Source of the DNA: Virgisporangium aurantiacum
GTDB lineage: Bacteria > Actinomycetota > Actinomycetes > Mycobacteriales > Micromonosporaceae
Direction of reading: 5' to 3'
DNA: 64,000 nt
Assembly (NCBI RefSeq): GCF_016863635.1
Contig: NZ_BOPG01000037.1
Location: forward strand, 1 to 64,000
The notes beneath the pieces were generated by a model. The model searched no databases. It was not told the origin of the DNA and worked only from the letters and a program-made list of their open reading frames with translations. The position numbers were made by a program, and so were the translations under genes. Positions within the stretch are counted from its first letter, which is position 1, and every line of letters starts with the position of its first letter. Below are positions 8,075 through 17,219 of this stretch, piece by piece.

Positions 8075-9466
8075 ATGTCTTCGCACCGCGAAGCCCCCGA
8101 AATCTCCAAGGACCCGGTCGCCGACAGCACCGACCTGTACGCGTTCGTCACGCCGGGAAAGCCGGACACGGTCACGCTGATCGCCAACTACCTCCCCATG
8201 CAACTGCCGTCCGGCGGCCCGAACTTCTACGAGTTCGGCGACGACGTCCTCTACGAGATCCACGTCGACAACAACGGTGACGGTCGGCCGGACGTCACGT
8301 TCCAGTTCCGGTTCGAGACCGAGATCCGCAACGACAAGACGTTCCTCTACAACACCGGGCCGATCGAGGCGCTGGACAGCGTCAACTGGAACCGCCGCCA
8401 GTTCTACACCGTGACCCGGCTGGACGGGCACGGAAAGGGCACGGTGATCGCGCGCAAGGTGCCCTGCCCGCCGGTGAACATCGGCCCGGCGTCCACACCG
8501 AAGTACGCAGACCTCGCCAAGGACGCCGTGAAGAAGCTCGACGACGGCACCCTGCTGTTCGCCGGGCAACGCGCCGACGGTTTCTACGTCGACCTCGGGT
8601 CCATCTTCGACCTCGGCATCCTGCGGCCGTTCCAGGACAAGCATCTGGTCGGCAGCACGCTGTTCAAAAAGGCCGACGACGGCGTGAACGCGCTGAACGG
8701 GTTCAACGTCCTGAGCATCGCGTTGCAGGTACCGGCCGCGAGCCTGCGGCAGGAGTACCGCGCGTACCGGTACGATGAGGCCGGCGCGACGATCGGCGTC
8801 TGGACCGCGGCGAGCCGCCGGCAGGTGCGCATCCTCGGTGAGGCCGGCGGACGCGACGCCGACACCGGGCCGTTCGTCCAGGTGTCGCGGCTGGGAAACC
8901 CGTTGTTCAACGAGGTCATCGTGCCGATGGCGCTGAAGGACCAGTGGAACACGCTGCCGCCGTCGGAGGACAAGCGGTTCGTCGGCTTCGTCGAGCAGCC
9001 GGAACTGGCCGCCCTGCTGCCGGTGCTCTACCCGGACGTGTTCCCGAAGCTCGACGCGGCGAACAAGGCGAAGACCAAGCGCGCGGACCTGATCGCGATC
9101 CTGCTCACCGGAATCCCGGCGGGCGTCGTGCCGGGCTTCCAGAACACCACCGGTTCCCTGCTCGCCGACATGCTGCGGCTGAACACGGCGATCCCGCCGG
9201 CGACCAAACCCAACGAGCTCGGCGTGGTCGGCGGCGACGTCGCCGGATTCCCCAACGGGCGCCGCGTCGAGGACAACGTGGTGTCGGTGTCGCTGCGTGC
9301 CATCGCCGGGCTGACGCTCGCGTTGGTGGACAAGACCTTCGTCCCGGACGCGGCGGCGTCCGCGGTCACCGACGGTCTCACCGCCAAGGACGTGAAGGCC
9401 GGTTTCCTCAAGGCGTTCCCGTTCCTGGGTACGCCGCTCGACGGGTTCAACAACCCGGCCGAGTGA
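8075..9466 (+). CDS. DUF4331 family protein
   Basis: 463 residues. It begins with the family hallmark SSHREAPEISKDPVADSTDLYAF and contains the repeated blocks typical of DUF4331: the VTFQFRFET strand, the LGSIFDLG segment, and the C-terminal DGRRVEDN-like motif, here PNGRRVEDNVV. No signal peptide is visible, which is unusual because many homologues are exported. The biochemical role of the family is not established. The stop overlaps the start of the next gene by one base, so the two are translationally coupled. Confidence 0.9.
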   Translation: MSSHREAPEISKDPVADSTDLYAFVTPGKPDTVTLIANYLPMQLPSGGPNFYEFGDDVLYEIHVDNNGDGRPDVTFQFRFETEIRNDKTFLYNTGPIEALDSVNWNRRQFYTVTRLDGHGKGTVIARKVPCPPVNIGPASTPKYADLAKDAVKKLDDGTLLFAGQRADGFYVDLGSIFDLGILRPFQDKHLVGSTLFKKADDGVNALNGFNVLSIALQVPAASLRQEYRAYRYDEAGATIGVWTAASRRQVRILGEAGGRDADTGPFVQVSRLGNPLFNEVIVPMALKDQWNTLPPSEDKRFVGFVEQPELAALLPVLYPDVFPKLDAANKAKTKRADLIAILLTGIPAGVVPGFQNTTGSLLADMLRLNTAIPPATKPNELGVVGGDVAGFPNGRRVEDNVVSVSLRAIAGLTLALVDKTFVPDAAASAVTDGLTAKDVKAGFLKAFPFLGTPLDGFNNPAE

Positions 9467-9834
9467 TGAGCGGACATCATCACCACGTCACCGACGCGTC
9501 GGCGGTGGCGAGCGTCGTCCTGGAGCTGGGCGCGGACCGCGGCGCACTGGCCATCTACACCGGTGGCGAGCAGTGCGGGCGGGAGATCCACGTGAGCCGC
9601 GTCGATCCGGACGGCGCCGCGGACGCGACCGCCGTGCGGACCCACGCGGCGGTACGCGTCCGCGCGGTGCGACCGCGTCCCGTGTACGGAGCGCTCATCC
9701 CCGATCTGCCCGCCGGGCGCTATGTCGTCTGGGACGGAGAGGTAGCACTGTCCACAGTGGACGTCAATGGCGGGGCCGTGGCCGAGTTCGAATGGCCACC
9801 AGTGCCGCGGTGGCCGTCAGCAGAAGAAGCTTGA
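9466..9834 (+). CDS. Hypothetical protein, His-rich N-terminus
   Basis: 122 residues starting at the ATG that overlaps the DUF4331 stop (TGATG). It begins MSGHHHHVTD, a natural His tract, followed by a compact beta-rich domain (VVLELGADRGALAIYTG; VYGALIPDLPAGRYVVWDG). Similar small proteins accompany DUF4331 genes in actinomycetes, but their function is unknown to me. The His tract may bind metal; this is speculation. The 3' end overlaps the convergent CPBP gene by 71 bp. Confidence 0.72.
   Translation: MSGHHHHVTDASAVASVVLELGADRGALAIYTGGEQCGREIHVSRVDPDGAADATAVRTHAAVRVRAVRPRPVYGALIPDLPAGRYVVWDGEVALSTVDVNGGAVAEFEWPPVPRWPSAEEA
9750..9762. repeat. GTCCACWGTGGAC palindrome, exact copy
   Basis: Exact 13-bp palindrome inside the coding sequence of the small His-rich protein, directly before its convergent overlap with the CPBP gene. 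Confidence 0.9.
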
Positions 9835-10576
9835 GCCACTCGCCGCCGGTGCCGAGGGGCGGCACCAGTTCGTCGGCGAGGTTCCAGGCCGCGTGCATGA
9901 GGATCGCCGCGAACACACCGCCGCGCAGGCTCTCGGTGACGAACAGCATGAGGTAGGTGAGGGGAAGGAGTCCGAGGAAGAACACCAGTCCCCGCTGGGT
10001 GAACAGGCCGTCGTCGTGCTGCCCGGTGCCCGAGAGGAAGTACAGCGGCACGTGCCACAGGCCCCAGACGGCGGCCAACACCACGGTGGTCGCCGCCCGG
10101 CCATAGAACTGCCTGAGGCGCGGCTGCACGTACCCGCGCCAGCCGAACTCCTCCGCCACCGGCCCGGCCACGAACGTGTAGGCCAGCGCGACCAGCGGGC
10201 CGCCGACGTCGGCGACCACCCACTCGGCGTGCCGCGGGATCGCCGACAGGTCGTCCAGGTTCAGCAGAACCGCCGCGCCGAGGGGAGCGAACCCGCCCAG
10301 GATCACCGCAACCAGCGGTGTACCGACGGACCATCGCACGCGGGGACCCTCACGCGCGTCCCCTCGATGCCGCAACCACATAACCAGCGCCGCCAACGAC
10401 GGGCCGCTCGCCGCGAGTCCGAAAATCAGCGCGCCGGGGCCCTCGTCGATGCTCGTGCCGAGCGCGCCCAACACCGCCCAGGGAACCCAGGTCAACACCA
10501 GGCAGACGGCCGCGAACTCCAGCAGCCGCCGCCGGAGCAGCCCGCGTTCGACCGGTCGATGCAACAGCTCGTTCAT
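9764..10576 (-). CDS. CPBP family intramembrane glutamic endopeptidase (Abi-type)
   Basis: About 270 residues with multiple membrane helices. The three conserved CPBP motifs are present: EEFGWRGYVQP (catalytic Glu pair and Arg), WHVPLYF, and HAAWN. The family covers CAAX-type prenyl proteases and bacteriocin-immunity or stress proteins; the substrate is unknown. Starts at ATG 10576, ATG 10591 or GTG 10609 are all possible and none has a strong ribosome site. I chose the ATG whose reading begins just before the conserved N-terminal helix. It is transcribed divergently from the ABC transporter pair. Confidence 0.82.
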   Translation of the reverse strand: MNELLHRPVERGLLRRRLLEFAAVCLVLTWVPWAVLGALGTSIDEGPGALIFGLAASGPSLAALVMWLRHRGDAREGPRVRWSVGTPLVAVILGGFAPLGAAVLLNLDDLSAIPRHAEWVVADVGGPLVALAYTFVAGPVAEEFGWRGYVQPRLRQFYGRAATTVVLAAVWGLWHVPLYFLSGTGQHDDGLFTQRGLVFFLGLLPLTYLMLFVTESLRGGVFAAILMHAAWNLADELVPPLGTGGEWLKLLLLTATAALVAIRTRPRPRH

Positions 10577-10737
10577 GTGTACCCATTTCATGATCAGATC
10601 GATGGGCACGACGCTATGCCGGCCGCGGGCGCACCGACGATCCTGCTGACCGGTCGGCGGCCGCTGCGGACAGCCCTACCACGGCTGGGGGGTCAGCGGC
10701 AGCGACGCGGGGCCTGCCCGTCCCTAACGTCGCAGGT

Positions 10738-11484
10738 ATGACGACAACGACGGTCACGGTGCCGGCCACGGCGGTGGCGCTGCGCGGGATCAGCCGGACC
10801 TACGGGCGGGGATCGGCCGCCGTGCGTGCGGTCGACGACGTGACGATCGACTTTCCGCGTGGCGGCTGGACGGCCGTCATGGGCCCGTCCGGGTCCGGCA
10901 AGTCGACGCTGCTGCACTGCGCGGCCGGGCTGGAACGCGTCGACGCGGGACGGGTGTTCATCGGCGGAACCGACATCACCGACGCGAGCGACCGGGAGCT
11001 GACGGCGTTCCGCCGCACCCGCGTCGGCTTCGTGTTCCAGAGCTTCAACCTCATCGGCACGCTGACCGCCGAACAGAACGTCGCCCTGCCGTTGCGTCTG
11101 GCCGGCCAGCGTCCGTCGCGGTCGGTGGTCCGCGACACCCTCGCCGCGGTGGGCCTGTCCGACCGGGCCCGGCACCGGCCGCGGGAACTCTCCGGCGGGC
11201 AGCAGCAGCGGGTGGCGATCGCCCGCGCGATGGTGACCCGGCCCGAGGTGCTGTTCGCCGACGAGCCCACCGGCGCGCTGGACTCGACCGCCGCCCGCTC
11301 CGCGCTGAACCTGCTGCGCGCGATGGCCGACGGCGGTCAGAGCATCGTGATGGTGACCCACGACCCGGGCGCGGCCGCCCGCGCCGACGCGGTGGTGTTC
11401 CTCCGCGACGGGCGCGTCGTCGACCGGTTGGTCGGCGCCGGACCGCGCGCGGTCGCCGACCGGCTCGCGACGTTGGAGCAGTGA
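10738..11484 (+). CDS. ABC transporter ATP-binding protein (MacB/LolD type)
   Basis: 248 residues. Walker A is GPSGSGKST at residues 49-57, the Q-loop lies in FVFQSFNLI, the signature is LSGGQQQRVAIARAM and Walker B with D-loop reads VLFADEPTGALD. Together with the adjacent FtsX-type permease (one intervening base) it forms a two-gene transporter of the MacB/lipoprotein-export class, commonly used for antimicrobial-peptide efflux or envelope stress. No two-component or peptide gene lies beside it to indicate the substrate. Confidence 0.92.
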   Translation: MTTTTVTVPATAVALRGISRTYGRGSAAVRAVDDVTIDFPRGGWTAVMGPSGSGKSTLLHCAAGLERVDAGRVFIGGTDITDASDRELTAFRRTRVGFVFQSFNLIGTLTAEQNVALPLRLAGQRPSRSVVRDTLAAVGLSDRARHRPRELSGGQQQRVAIARAMVTRPEVLFADEPTGALDSTAARSALNLLRAMADGGQSIVMVTHDPGAAARADAVVFLRDGRVVDRLVGAGPRAVADRLATLEQ

Positions 11485-11485
11485 C

Positions 11486-13396
11486 ATGCTGGGTATGAGC
11501 CGGGCCGGTGTGGCCGAACGTTTTCCCGTCCTCGTCGGCGCCGTGCTGTCGGTGTCGCTCGGCGTGGCGCTGGTGCAGTCGTCGCTGCTGCTGCTCATCT
11601 CGGCGGCGACGCTCAAGGCGCCGGCGTCCCTCGGCCCGGCCGAGCGGATGCTGTTCGAGGACAACGCGTCCGCGGCGGTGGCGGTCCTCGGCGTGGTGAT
11701 GGGCGCCGCCACGTTCCTCGCCGGGTTCATCGTCAGCTCGACGTTCGCGTTCACCGTCACGCAGCGCCGCCGTGACCTCGCGCTGCTGCGTCTGACCGGC
11801 GGGAGCCGTGGGCAGGTGCGCCGCCTGCTGCTCGGCGAGGCGGTCCTGCTCGGCGGCCTCGGTGCGGCGGTCGGGGTCCCGGCCGGGCTCGGGGTGATGG
11901 CGGTTCAGACGCGGTTGCTCGTCTCCGCGGACTTCGTGCCCGAGGGGTTCACCGCCGAGTGGCGGAACTGGATCCTGGCCGTCTCTGTGGGGACGGGCGT
12001 CGTGCTGGCCCTCGGCGGCGCGCTGGTCGCGTCCCGGCGGGCCGGCCGGATCCGCCCGCTGGAGGCGTTGCGCGACACCGGCGCGTCGGCCCGCGTGATG
12101 ACGGCGAGCCGGTGGATCGCCGGCCTGCTGTTCACCGGCGGCGCGGTCGCCATGATGATCGTCGCCCCGCACGCCGGTGCGGCCGGCGGGCAGGCCGTCG
12201 TGATGAACATCGCCATGCCGGCCGCGGTGGCCCTCGCCGCGTTCTCGCCGCTCCTCGTGCCGCTGCTCGGTCGTCTCGTCCCCACCGGAACCGGGGTGGT
12301 GGCGGGCCTCGCCCGGGCGAACCTGCGCGACGACCGCCGGCGCAGCGCGTCGGTGGCGGCGCCGCTGATCGTGCTCGTCGGGCTCGTCGTCGGCAACGCC
12401 GGCGCCGGCACGTCCTTCCACGCGGCGGCCGTCGCCGAGTTGCGGGAACAGACCCGCGCCGACCTGGTGGTCGAGGGGACCGGCCCGATCGGTGCGGCCG
12501 TCACGGCGGTGCCCGGCGTCGCGGCGGCGTCGACCGAGGCGTCGATCCCCGCGATCGTCCACACCGGACACGGCGAGGACGCGGAATCCGAGGGGGTGCT
12601 GGCGCTCGTCGTCGACCCGACGTCCTACCCGGCCGCGCACGCCGGCAGCGACGCGATCGCCGGCCTGCGCGGACGCGGCGTGGCCGCCGGCCCCGGCGGC
12701 GGGGTGCCGGACCACGGCACGGTCCGGGTGAGCCTGCCGGGCGTCGACCTGGGCCCGCTGCCGGTACTGGCCTCGGTTCCGGAGACGCTGAGCGGCGGCG
12801 CCGGGCTGCTCCTGCCGCCCGACGTTGTACCGGCCGCCCTCCTGGCCGACGCGCCGACGCGGTCCTTCGTCACCCTGGCACCCGACGCCGACCCGGCTGC
12901 CGTGGCCACCGCACTCGCGGCGATCGGCCGGGTGTCCGAGGTGACCGGCGTGGGCGCCTGGCTCGAGGCCGACGCGAAGGAGCGAAGCTCGACCAACGAC
13001 AAGGTGATGCTGATCGTGCTCGGCCTGGGCGGCCTGTACGCGCTCATCGGCGTGGTCAACTCGGTGATGATCGGCGCCGCGGCGCGACGCCGGGAGTTCG
13101 CCACCGCCCGCGTCACCGGGTTCCGGCGCGGCCAGGTGGTCCGCTCGGCGCTGGTGGAGTCGGTCGCGGTCGCGGCGGCCGGCGTCGTACTCGGCGGACT
13201 CGCCGCTGGAGCCACGTTCGTCGGCGCGCTGGGCACCACCGCGGCCGTCGCCGGATCGGCCACCCTCGACGTGCCGTGGACACTGGTCGCGGCGATCGTC
13301 GGCGCAGCCCTGACGGCGACGGCGACCGCGAGCACCGTCAGCTCCTGGGTCGCCACCCGCCCGGCACCGGTGACACTGGTCGGCGCCGGCCAGTAG
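11486..13396 (+). CDS. FtsX-like ABC transporter permease
   Basis: 636 residues. There are two FtsX domains, one near residues 60-190 (FTVTQRRRDLALLRLTGGSRGQVRRLLL) and one near 510-630 (AAARRREFATARVTGFRRGQV). They are separated by a large extracytoplasmic region, giving the ten-helix layout of actinobacterial exporters. The gene starts two bases after the ATPase stop, so the two are coupled. Downstream, a 7-bp inverted repeat (GGCGGGT at 13440-13446, ACCCGCC at 13464-13470) could be a weak terminator. Confidence 0.9.
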   Translation: MLGMSRAGVAERFPVLVGAVLSVSLGVALVQSSLLLLISAATLKAPASLGPAERMLFEDNASAAVAVLGVVMGAATFLAGFIVSSTFAFTVTQRRRDLALLRLTGGSRGQVRRLLLGEAVLLGGLGAAVGVPAGLGVMAVQTRLLVSADFVPEGFTAEWRNWILAVSVGTGVVLALGGALVASRRAGRIRPLEALRDTGASARVMTASRWIAGLLFTGGAVAMMIVAPHAGAAGGQAVVMNIAMPAAVALAAFSPLLVPLLGRLVPTGTGVVAGLARANLRDDRRRSASVAAPLIVLVGLVVGNAGAGTSFHAAAVAELREQTRADLVVEGTGPIGAAVTAVPGVAAASTEASIPAIVHTGHGEDAESEGVLALVVDPTSYPAAHAGSDAIAGLRGRGVAAGPGGGVPDHGTVRVSLPGVDLGPLPVLASVPETLSGGAGLLLPPDVVPAALLADAPTRSFVTLAPDADPAAVATALAAIGRVSEVTGVGAWLEADAKERSSTNDKVMLIVLGLGGLYALIGVVNSVMIGAAARRREFATARVTGFRRGQVVRSALVESVAVAAAGVVLGGLAAGATFVGALGTTAAVAGSATLDVPWTLVAAIVGAALTATATASTVSSWVATRPAPVTLVGAGQ

Positions 13397-13522
13397 CGGG
13401 TCAGGGACGCGGGCGCATCGCCTCGGCGCGGCTGGTGTGGGCGGGTTCGAGCCGGTCTTCCATACCCGCCATGTTCGCACGTATGTACGACAATATTTCC
13501 TAAGTCCATATCAAACAACACC

Positions 13523-13535
13523 GTCCACAGTGGAC
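13523..13535. repeat. GTCCACWGTGGAC palindrome, exact copy
   Basis: Exact 13-bp palindrome in the 233-bp intergenic region before the PHP-domain gene, just after an AT-rich stretch (about 13481-13520) that may hold that gene's promoter. Confidence 0.9.
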
Positions 13536-13629
13536 GCTGATTGCCCGAGCGGCGAGGATGGCGTGACGAGACGCGGACGCTTTGCGCGTTCTGCTGCGGG
13601 GGTGCCTCCCGGTGGGGGACCGTCGAGCT

Positions 13630-15429
13630 ATGAACCGTCGGCCCTCTGTCCGCGGTACGCCGGTGCGTCGGCGGACCCTGCTGTCGGCCGCCGGCGCAGC
13701 GGCGGTCGGTGCGGGCACCGGAGTTCCGCTGGCCGCCCCGAAGCCGGCGGCGTTGCGTGCGGTGAGCATGGCGACGCACGTCCACGGGTCCTTCAGCGAA
13801 GGTGTCGGGAGTTTCGACAGTCACCTGGCGCAGGCGCGCAAGCACAAGGTGGACGTCGTCTGGTTCACCGACCACGATTTTCGCATCGCCGCGTACGACC
13901 ATCGGCGGGAGGTCCGGTTCGACGCGGCCGTGGAGCCGGAGAACGGGTTGGACTGGACCTGGACACAGACGGTGGAGGGTGCGCCGACCGGTGCGGCGGC
14001 CGCGTTCGTCGCCGGGCCGCGTTCGCCGGGCGAGGCGGACGAGGTGGGCAACGCGTTGCGGCTGGCGGCCGGCGGCGGCAACGGCACGCTCTGGTACGCG
14101 GGCGCGGCGTGGAACGCCACGGAGCACGCCGCGATCGGCGACACGACCCTGACGTTCGACGCGTTGCCGGAGGCGCACGGGCCGGCCGCGCTACTGCTGC
14201 TGGAACTGCAACTGTCGTACCACCCGGCGCACAAGGGGCGGCCGGCCGGCATCTACACCGTCCGGTACGAGATCGGCGGTGTCGCACAGACCGGCCATAC
14301 CGCGGCCGGGCTCGTCGGTACCGTGCGACTCGCCGCGAAAGCCGGTGTCTGGCAACGGTTCACGGTCGTGCCGGTCGACGACGTCCGGCGGCTGTGGCCG
14401 GACCTGGTCGCGGGCGACAACGCGGTGACCGGCCTGCGGTTCGGGGTGCGGACGACGGGCCCGGCGGTGTCCTTCGTGGTCGACCGGCTGAGGTTCGAAC
14501 GCGCCCGCCGGCAGGGCCAGGCCGGCGAGCAGTTGCGCGCCGAGACGCTCGCACAGTACGCCGACGCGTACGACAGCGTCACCCCACACCTCGCCTACGA
14601 GATCTCCCTCGTGCGTCACCTGAACTGGTACGGCGGAGACCTGACACTGCCGGCCTTCACCAGCCCACCCCGGCGCGACAACACCATCGCCCGCACCGAG
14701 GAGATGGTCGCCCGGCTGCGCCCGCACGGCGGCGTCATCTGCTGGAACCATCCGCTCGACGTCGAGAAGCGCGACGGGCTCGCCCGGCTGATGGTCGAAC
14801 GCAACGCCATCGGCGTCGACCTGATCGAGATCGGCCGCAAGGAGATCACCGATCTGCTGTGGGTGCTGGACGTGGCCGCGCGCAACGCGTTGTTCGTCAC
14901 CGCCGTGGGCGGCAGCGACGACCACGAGGGCCACGACTGGCTGACGAACGAGGAGCACTACCTCACCTACGTCTGGGCGCCGTCGACGGAGCGGACCGCG
15001 CTCGTGACCGCCATGCGCAAAGGCGCGGCCTGGTTCACCGACATGGCCCGGTACCGGGGCTCGATGGACCTGCGCATCAACGGCACCAGCTACCTCGGCG
15101 GCGTCGTGGTGTCCGCCCGGAAGAGCGTCACCGTCAAGGTCGTCGCCACCGCGATGCCGCCCGACGCGACCCTGGAGGTGGTGACCGGCGTGGTCGACGA
15201 GGCAGGTGTCGCCGACCTCACGCCGTCCACCATGATCCGGCCCTTCCCCGCGAAGGCGGTGAAGGGCGGCTTGTGCCGCGTCGGGATCGAACCCGGAAAC
15301 GGCACCTACGTACGCAGCCAGGTCCGGGCCGCCGACGGCTCGGTCATCGGCGCGTCGAATCCGTTGTGGCTGTTGCCCACGGCGCCGACGCGACCGGTGC
15401 CCGACGACCGCCGGTGGACCCTGTCCTGA
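13630..15429 (+). CDS. Exported PHP-domain metal-dependent phosphoesterase
   Basis: 599 residues. The ATG at 13630 gives a Tat-like signal (VRRRTLLSAAGAAAVG) followed by the domain; a TTG at 13582 in the same frame is less likely. PHP metal-binding motifs are in order: MATHVHGSFSEG, WFTDHDF, CWNHPLD and GGSDDHEG. Between the first and third lies an insertion of about 200 residues with beta structure that may be a carbohydrate- or substrate-binding module. PHP proteins hydrolyse phosphate esters using two or three metal ions. An exported form suggests an extracellular substrate such as a phosphorylated metabolite, or a CehA-like esterase activity. Confidence 0.85.
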   Translation: MNRRPSVRGTPVRRRTLLSAAGAAAVGAGTGVPLAAPKPAALRAVSMATHVHGSFSEGVGSFDSHLAQARKHKVDVVWFTDHDFRIAAYDHRREVRFDAAVEPENGLDWTWTQTVEGAPTGAAAAFVAGPRSPGEADEVGNALRLAAGGGNGTLWYAGAAWNATEHAAIGDTTLTFDALPEAHGPAALLLLELQLSYHPAHKGRPAGIYTVRYEIGGVAQTGHTAAGLVGTVRLAAKAGVWQRFTVVPVDDVRRLWPDLVAGDNAVTGLRFGVRTTGPAVSFVVDRLRFERARRQGQAGEQLRAETLAQYADAYDSVTPHLAYEISLVRHLNWYGGDLTLPAFTSPPRRDNTIARTEEMVARLRPHGGVICWNHPLDVEKRDGLARLMVERNAIGVDLIEIGRKEITDLLWVLDVAARNALFVTAVGGSDDHEGHDWLTNEEHYLTYVWAPSTERTALVTAMRKGAAWFTDMARYRGSMDLRINGTSYLGGVVVSARKSVTVKVVATAMPPDATLEVVTGVVDEAGVADLTPSTMIRPFPAKAVKGGLCRVGIEPGNGTYVRSQVRAADGSVIGASNPLWLLPTAPTRPVPDDRRWTLS

Positions 15430-15435
15430 ACCTCC

Positions 15436-16068
15436 TCACCGGAACACGAAGCTGAAATCCCGTGCGCAGCGCCCGGCGAGGGTGCGGTCCGAGGTGATCC
15501 GGCCGGCGGCGATGCGTTTCGCGACCTCGGCGCGGGACACTTCCGTGCCCGTCGCGATGAGCGTCGTCAGCCGGATCGGGATGCGTTGTGCGAAGCGGAC
15601 GTCGACGTCGAGGATGTCGGCCTTCGGCAGCTCGACCGGGGTCCGCTCCAGCGTCCACGCATCGGTCCAGTCGAGCCAGACGTCGTTGCGGTGCGCCAGG
15701 TGCGGCCCGGTCAGCAACTCGGCCGCGAGCGCGGAGTCGTTGTCGTAGAAGCGGTCGAGCATCGTGGGCTCGATCGAGCGGACGGTGGCACGCTCCAGCA
15801 CGGTCAACTTGATCGTGTCGCCGCACCGGGCGCACCGCGCCAACAGCCAGACGTCGAGGAGCTTGCGGTTCGCGTTGACGCGGAATTTTCCCTGGGTTCG
15901 ATGCTCCTCCGAAGGGCAGGTCCGGCAGCGGCGCCGGATGGTCGGGAAGTCTGTGGGACGTACGAGCCACTGTGTCGTGGCGCGGACGAGGAAGGTGTCT
16001 TCGTGCACCAGAAGGCCAATCGGCTGCGAGACCTTGTTGCGGGCTCGGCGCCGCGCGGGGCGCGGCAC
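15436..16068 (-). CDS. DUF1062 family protein
   Basis: Up to 210 residues. The diagnostic DUF1062 region is IRRRCRTCPSEEHRTQGKFR followed by VNANRKLLDVWLLARCARCG, giving two CxxC pairs that could bind zinc. A C-terminal S4-like or helical segment follows (VSRAEVAKRIAAGRITSDR). The function of the family is not known. The start is uncertain: GTG at 16068 or GTG at 16008, neither with a good ribosome site; the family usually starts close to the first CxxC. The region from here to 16334 (about 270-330 bp) holds no other gene that I can support. The gene converges on the PHP gene with only six bases between stops. Confidence 0.78.
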   Translation of the reverse strand: MPRPARRRARNKVSQPIGLLVHEDTFLVRATTQWLVRPTDFPTIRRRCRTCPSEEHRTQGKFRVNANRKLLDVWLLARCARCGDTIKLTVLERATVRSIEPTMLDRFYDNDSALAAELLTGPHLAHRNDVWLDWTDAWTLERTPVELPKADILDVDVRFAQRIPIRLTTLIATGTEVSRAEVAKRIAAGRITSDRTLAGRCARDFSFVFR

Positions 16069-16334
16069 CGGATCGAGCCACGGGCGCCGCGAAGCGGGCA
16101 GCCGGACGTCGAGGACCTGCCGAGGGCACGCCGCAGCGGACCGGCAGCGCTCCGGCGCTACGCGGCCACGGACCCGTCAGGGCGCGGGGTGCCTTCTCGG
16201 CGATGAACGTCTCAGCTGGCGTACAACGGCCTGTCCTCTGACGGTGCGGGCAGTTTCCTGGTGGGGCATGACGGTAGTGGGGGCGGCCGCCGCACGCCAT
16301 CGAGTTATGGCGAGCCGAGGGGAAATCCGGGTGC

Positions 16335-17207
16335 TCAGTCCCGGTCAGCGATGATCACGCAACTGTGGGGGAGTGAACTGCGACGGGGGACCGGTGTGGC
16401 GAGCCCGGCCGCCGTCTCCGCCAGGGCGTCGTCGCGGGTGACGGCGTAGCCGTGCGCGGCCAGCAGGCGGCCCATCGCGGCGGGCGTCCAGGTCGAGCGC
16501 CACGGCTCGTTCTTCCAGACGGTGGACCGGCCCGTCGACGCCATGAGCACCCGCGCCAGGAGGCGACCGAATCCGATGGACGCCGCGGGCGTCTGGAAGT
16601 TGACGACCAGCCGGCTGCCCGGCCCCGAACCGGCCGCGATCTCCGCGACCGTGGCGGCGACCTCGGCCTCGGTCAGGTACGGCACGACGCCCTCCCAGAC
16701 CCAGGTGGTCGCCTCGCCGGCGCGATGCCCGGCGGCCGCCAGCCCCGCGCTCAGCCGCTCCGTGCGGAAGTCCACCGGCACGAACGCGGGCGGGCGGCCG
16801 GACAGGCGCGCGGACCGCTCACGCTTGTCCTGCTGGCTGGCCGGCTGGTCGACCTCGAAGACCGTCGCACCGGCGAGCTCCGGCATCCGCCAGGCCCGGC
16901 CGTCCAACCCGGCGCCGAGAATCACCACCTGCGGACCGGGACGCTCGCGCACGGCATCGTCGATGGCGACCGTGCGCGGCACCATCATGTCGCGGCTGGC
17001 CCGCACCGTCTCGTAGTCGACCCGCTGTCGCCACTGCCGGGGCGGGGTACCGTCGCGCACCCACTCGACGGCTTCCCGCTCGTCGGGGCGCAGGAGCGGC
17101 ATGGCGGTCGGATCGGCGAAGCGGTCGGGAGCAACCAGCCCGTCGGCGGCGGCGCGCCCCTGGCAGACCAGCACGGCGGTGCGGCTCGCCGTCAGCGTCT
17201 TCGACAT
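16335..17207 (-). CDS. Class I SAM-dependent methyltransferase (LCM/TIGR00027 type)
   Basis: 290 residues. The N-terminal region ends at the SAM motif VVILGAGLDGRAWRMP, followed by the acidic VFEVDQPASQQDKRER motif, as in the leucine-carboxyl-methyltransferase-like family annotated as TIGR00027. The motif after that (TTWVWEGVVPYLTEAEV) is also typical. The family contains polyketide and O-methyltransferases; no substrate can be assigned. It starts 12 bases after the stop of the amidohydrolase, so the two form a small operon. Confidence 0.88.
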   Translation of the reverse strand: MSKTLTASRTAVLVCQGRAAADGLVAPDRFADPTAMPLLRPDEREAVEWVRDGTPPRQWRQRVDYETVRASRDMMVPRTVAIDDAVRERPGPQVVILGAGLDGRAWRMPELAGATVFEVDQPASQQDKRERSARLSGRPPAFVPVDFRTERLSAGLAAAGHRAGEATTWVWEGVVPYLTEAEVAATVAEIAAGSGPGSRLVVNFQTPAASIGFGRLLARVLMASTGRSTVWKNEPWRSTWTPAAMGRLLAAHGYAVTRDDALAETAAGLATPVPRRSSLPHSCVIIADRD

Positions 17208-17219
17208 GCTGCCCCCCGG

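Noticed and set aside
13440..13470. Terminator hairpin after the FtsX gene
   Set aside because: The stem is only 7 bp with a 17-nt loop and no T-tract; kept as a remark only.
16069..16334. Small plus-strand frames in the gap before the methyltransferase
   Set aside because: No ribosome sites and no recognisable protein pattern.
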